This document shows positions 6,001-6,008 of a stretch of 6,008 nt of DNA, one piece after another. A program made the position numbers and the translations under genes. This stretch comes from Porphyromonadaceae bacterium (GTDB lineage: Bacteria; Bacteroidota; Bacteroidia; Bacteroidales; UBA11471), in assembly GCA_021199145.1 (NCBI GenBank), contig JAJQIP010000027.1, positions 1 through 6,008 on the forward strand. Direction: 5' to 3'. The stretch's first letter is position 1. Every line of letters starts with the position of its first letter. The notes beneath the pieces are model-generated. The model saw nothing but the letters and a program-made list of their open reading frames with translations. It was not told where the DNA came from and made no database searches.

Positions 6001-6008
6001 ATCATTAG

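Larger units (their letters stand above)
5545..6008. other. Gene-free intergenic region dominated by repeats
   Basis: No credible coding sequence lies in these 464 bases. The only ATG-led frames noticed are about 29 codons (5563-5652) and 26 codons (5808-5888), and both run through repeats and hairpins. The sequence is richer in A+T than the genes before it. It holds, in order, a weak hairpin directly after the last gene, a repeated head element, a 116-base repeat, a perfect 17-bp hairpin, the head element again with a perfect palindrome, and the 116-base repeat again. No rRNA, tRNA or CRISPR structure was seen, and no canonical terminator with a T-run follows the operon. Confidence 0.85.

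Noticed and set aside
5653..6008. CRISPR array
   Set aside because: The approximately 26-base periodic units are related along their whole length, with no unique spacers separated by identical repeats.

Overview
The window looks like a chromosomal segment from a member of the Bacteroidales (phylum Bacteroidota). The reasons are a SusC/SusD pair, several lipoproteins of families largely confined to that phylum (DUF4843 and PKD-like), short A-rich leaders with no Shine-Dalgarno sequence, and C-ending codon preference. I cannot name a genus.

Positions 1-5544 hold five genes on the + strand, separated by only 11, 14, 34 and 21 bases, so they are almost certainly one operon. In order they are: the last 111 residues of a SusC-type TonB-dependent outer-membrane transporter (cut by the window's left edge), a SusD/RagB surface lipoprotein, a DUF4843-type lipoprotein, a PKD-like lipoprotein, and a periplasmic TlpA/thioredoxin-like protein with a WCVPC active site. 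Every reading frame is intact. The promoter and any regulator lie upstream of the window.

Together these genes describe a surface nutrient-capture complex: SusD is the lid on the SusC barrel, the two further lipoproteins are probable accessory surface subunits, and the exported thioredoxin-like protein acts in the periplasm. No glycoside hydrolase, polysaccharide lyase, esterase or protease is visible in the window, so substrate class is open. From memory, the SusC-SusD-DUF4843-PKD-like order resembles four-component complexes such as BT2261-2264 of Bacteroides thetaiotaomicron, which was crystallised with bound peptides. A peptide or other non-glycan ligand is therefore a reasonable hypothesis, not a demonstrated one.

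Positions 5545-6008 (464 bases) hold no credible gene. They contain an unusual layered repeat: two 116-base direct copies that differ at eight positions, all transitions; inside each copy an approximately 26-base imperfect period anchored on TCG; a shorter repeated head element in front of each copy; a perfect 17-bp hairpin between the copies; and an 18-bp perfect palindrome in the second head. The pattern runs off the right edge of the window. This repeat block is the least explained part of the sequence.
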